A stretch of DNA of 6,077 bases. It comes from an uncultured Eubacteriales bacterium (lineage in GTDB: Bacteria; Bacillota; Clostridia; Oscillospirales; Acutalibacteraceae). The stretch spans positions 1-6,077 of the forward strand of contig OMPZ01000155.1 of the NCBI GenBank assembly GCA_900313125.1. The letters run 5' to 3'. The notes beneath the pieces were generated by a model that worked only from the letters and a program-made list of their open reading frames with translations, was not told the DNA's origin and did not search any database. The position numbers and the translations under genes were made by a program. Positions 5,861 through 6,077 of the stretch are shown here, piece after piece. Within the stretch, counting starts at the first letter, position 1; the number at the start of each line of letters is the position of its first letter.

Positions 5861-5881
5861 TTAAATGGTTTTTCAGAATTA

Positions 5882-6077
5882 TTATCCTCTGAGAACGCCT
5901 GCACAGCGTGCGCATACGCAGGGGAACTCCGCATCCTGACCTACAGTTGTGCTGTAAGCCCAGCAGCGCTCGCACTTTTCGCCCTCTGCCTTCTCGATCG
6001 TAACGGAAAGCTCCTTCGCGCTCTCGTCGTTTACGAGCTTGACGCCCGAAACGATGAACGCCGTCTTGAGCTCGTCC
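5882..6077 (-). CDS. ileS: Isoleucyl-tRNA synthetase, C-terminal end (runs off the right edge)
   Basis: IleRS attaches isoleucine to its tRNA. Only the last 64 residues are in the window, ending at a TAA. They contain the C-terminal zinc-finger module of bacterial IleRS: KCERCW (34-39) and CVCARC (53-58), giving a CxxC-16-CxxC arrangement with all four metal-binding cysteines present. The segment before it (DELKTAFIVSGVKL) also fits the IleRS C-terminal region. The catalytic Rossmann domain, the HIGH and KMSKS motifs, any editing domain and any upstream T-box lie outside the window. ileS next to lspA is seen in many bacteria, which supports the call. I am confident of the family despite the short fragment. 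Confidence 0.9.
   Translation of the reverse strand, partial: DELKTAFIVSGVKLVNDESAKELSVTIEKAEGEKCERCWAYSTTVGQDAEFPCVCARCAGVLRG

Overview
This is an ordinary chromosomal housekeeping segment in which every supported gene lies on the minus strand. Transcription therefore runs from the right end (base 6077) to the left end (base 1). In that order the genes are: the 3' end of ileS, lspA, an rluD-family pseudouridine synthase, rplS (ribosomal protein L19), lepB (signal peptidase I), rbgA/ylqF (ribosome-assembly GTPase), rnhB (RNase HII), yraN (UPF0102), and the first two thirds of alr (alanine racemase). The block rplS-lepB-rbgA-rnhB-yraN is a familiar Firmicutes arrangement. Strong GGAGG-type ribosome binding sites and a structured L19 leader also point to the Firmicutes, most likely a moderate-GC member of the Clostridia (Oscillospiraceae/Ruminococcaceae-like). 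The family-level placement is an inference from gene order, composition and protein motifs only.

Transcription units as read from the sequence: (1) ileS ends at 5882 and is followed by a perfect 12-bp hairpin. (2) lspA and the pseudouridine synthase are 3 bases apart and clearly co-transcribed; I see no good promoter in front of lspA. (3) rplS has its own extended -10 promoter, a leader of about 140 nt with several hairpins and a segment that could mask the Shine-Dalgarno, and a compact intrinsic terminator. It looks like a separately autoregulated single-gene unit. (4) A perfect-consensus sigma-A promoter (TTGACA, 17 nt, TATAAT) directly behind that terminator drives lepB. rbgA follows lepB after a 108-nt gap that contains a GC-rich tiered palindrome. 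rbgA, rnhB and yraN are overlapping or nearly so. (5) alr has a likely promoter whose -35 overlaps the last codons of yraN.

Functionally the segment combines translation and ribosome biogenesis (IleRS, 23S rRNA pseudouridylation, L19, RbgA), protein secretion and lipoprotein maturation (LepB, LspA), RNA-DNA hybrid removal (RNase HII), a nuclease-fold protein of uncertain role (YraN) and D-alanine supply for the cell wall (Alr).

I found no mobile element, CRISPR array, phage gene, tRNA or rRNA, and no sign of a wholly new system. The parts that merit a second look are the rplS leader, the palindrome between lepB and rbgA, the long basic N-terminal tail on RbgA, the charged N-terminal tail and altered active-site motif of LepB, and two start-codon corrections (rnhB to GTG at 1800, lepB to ATG at 3716).
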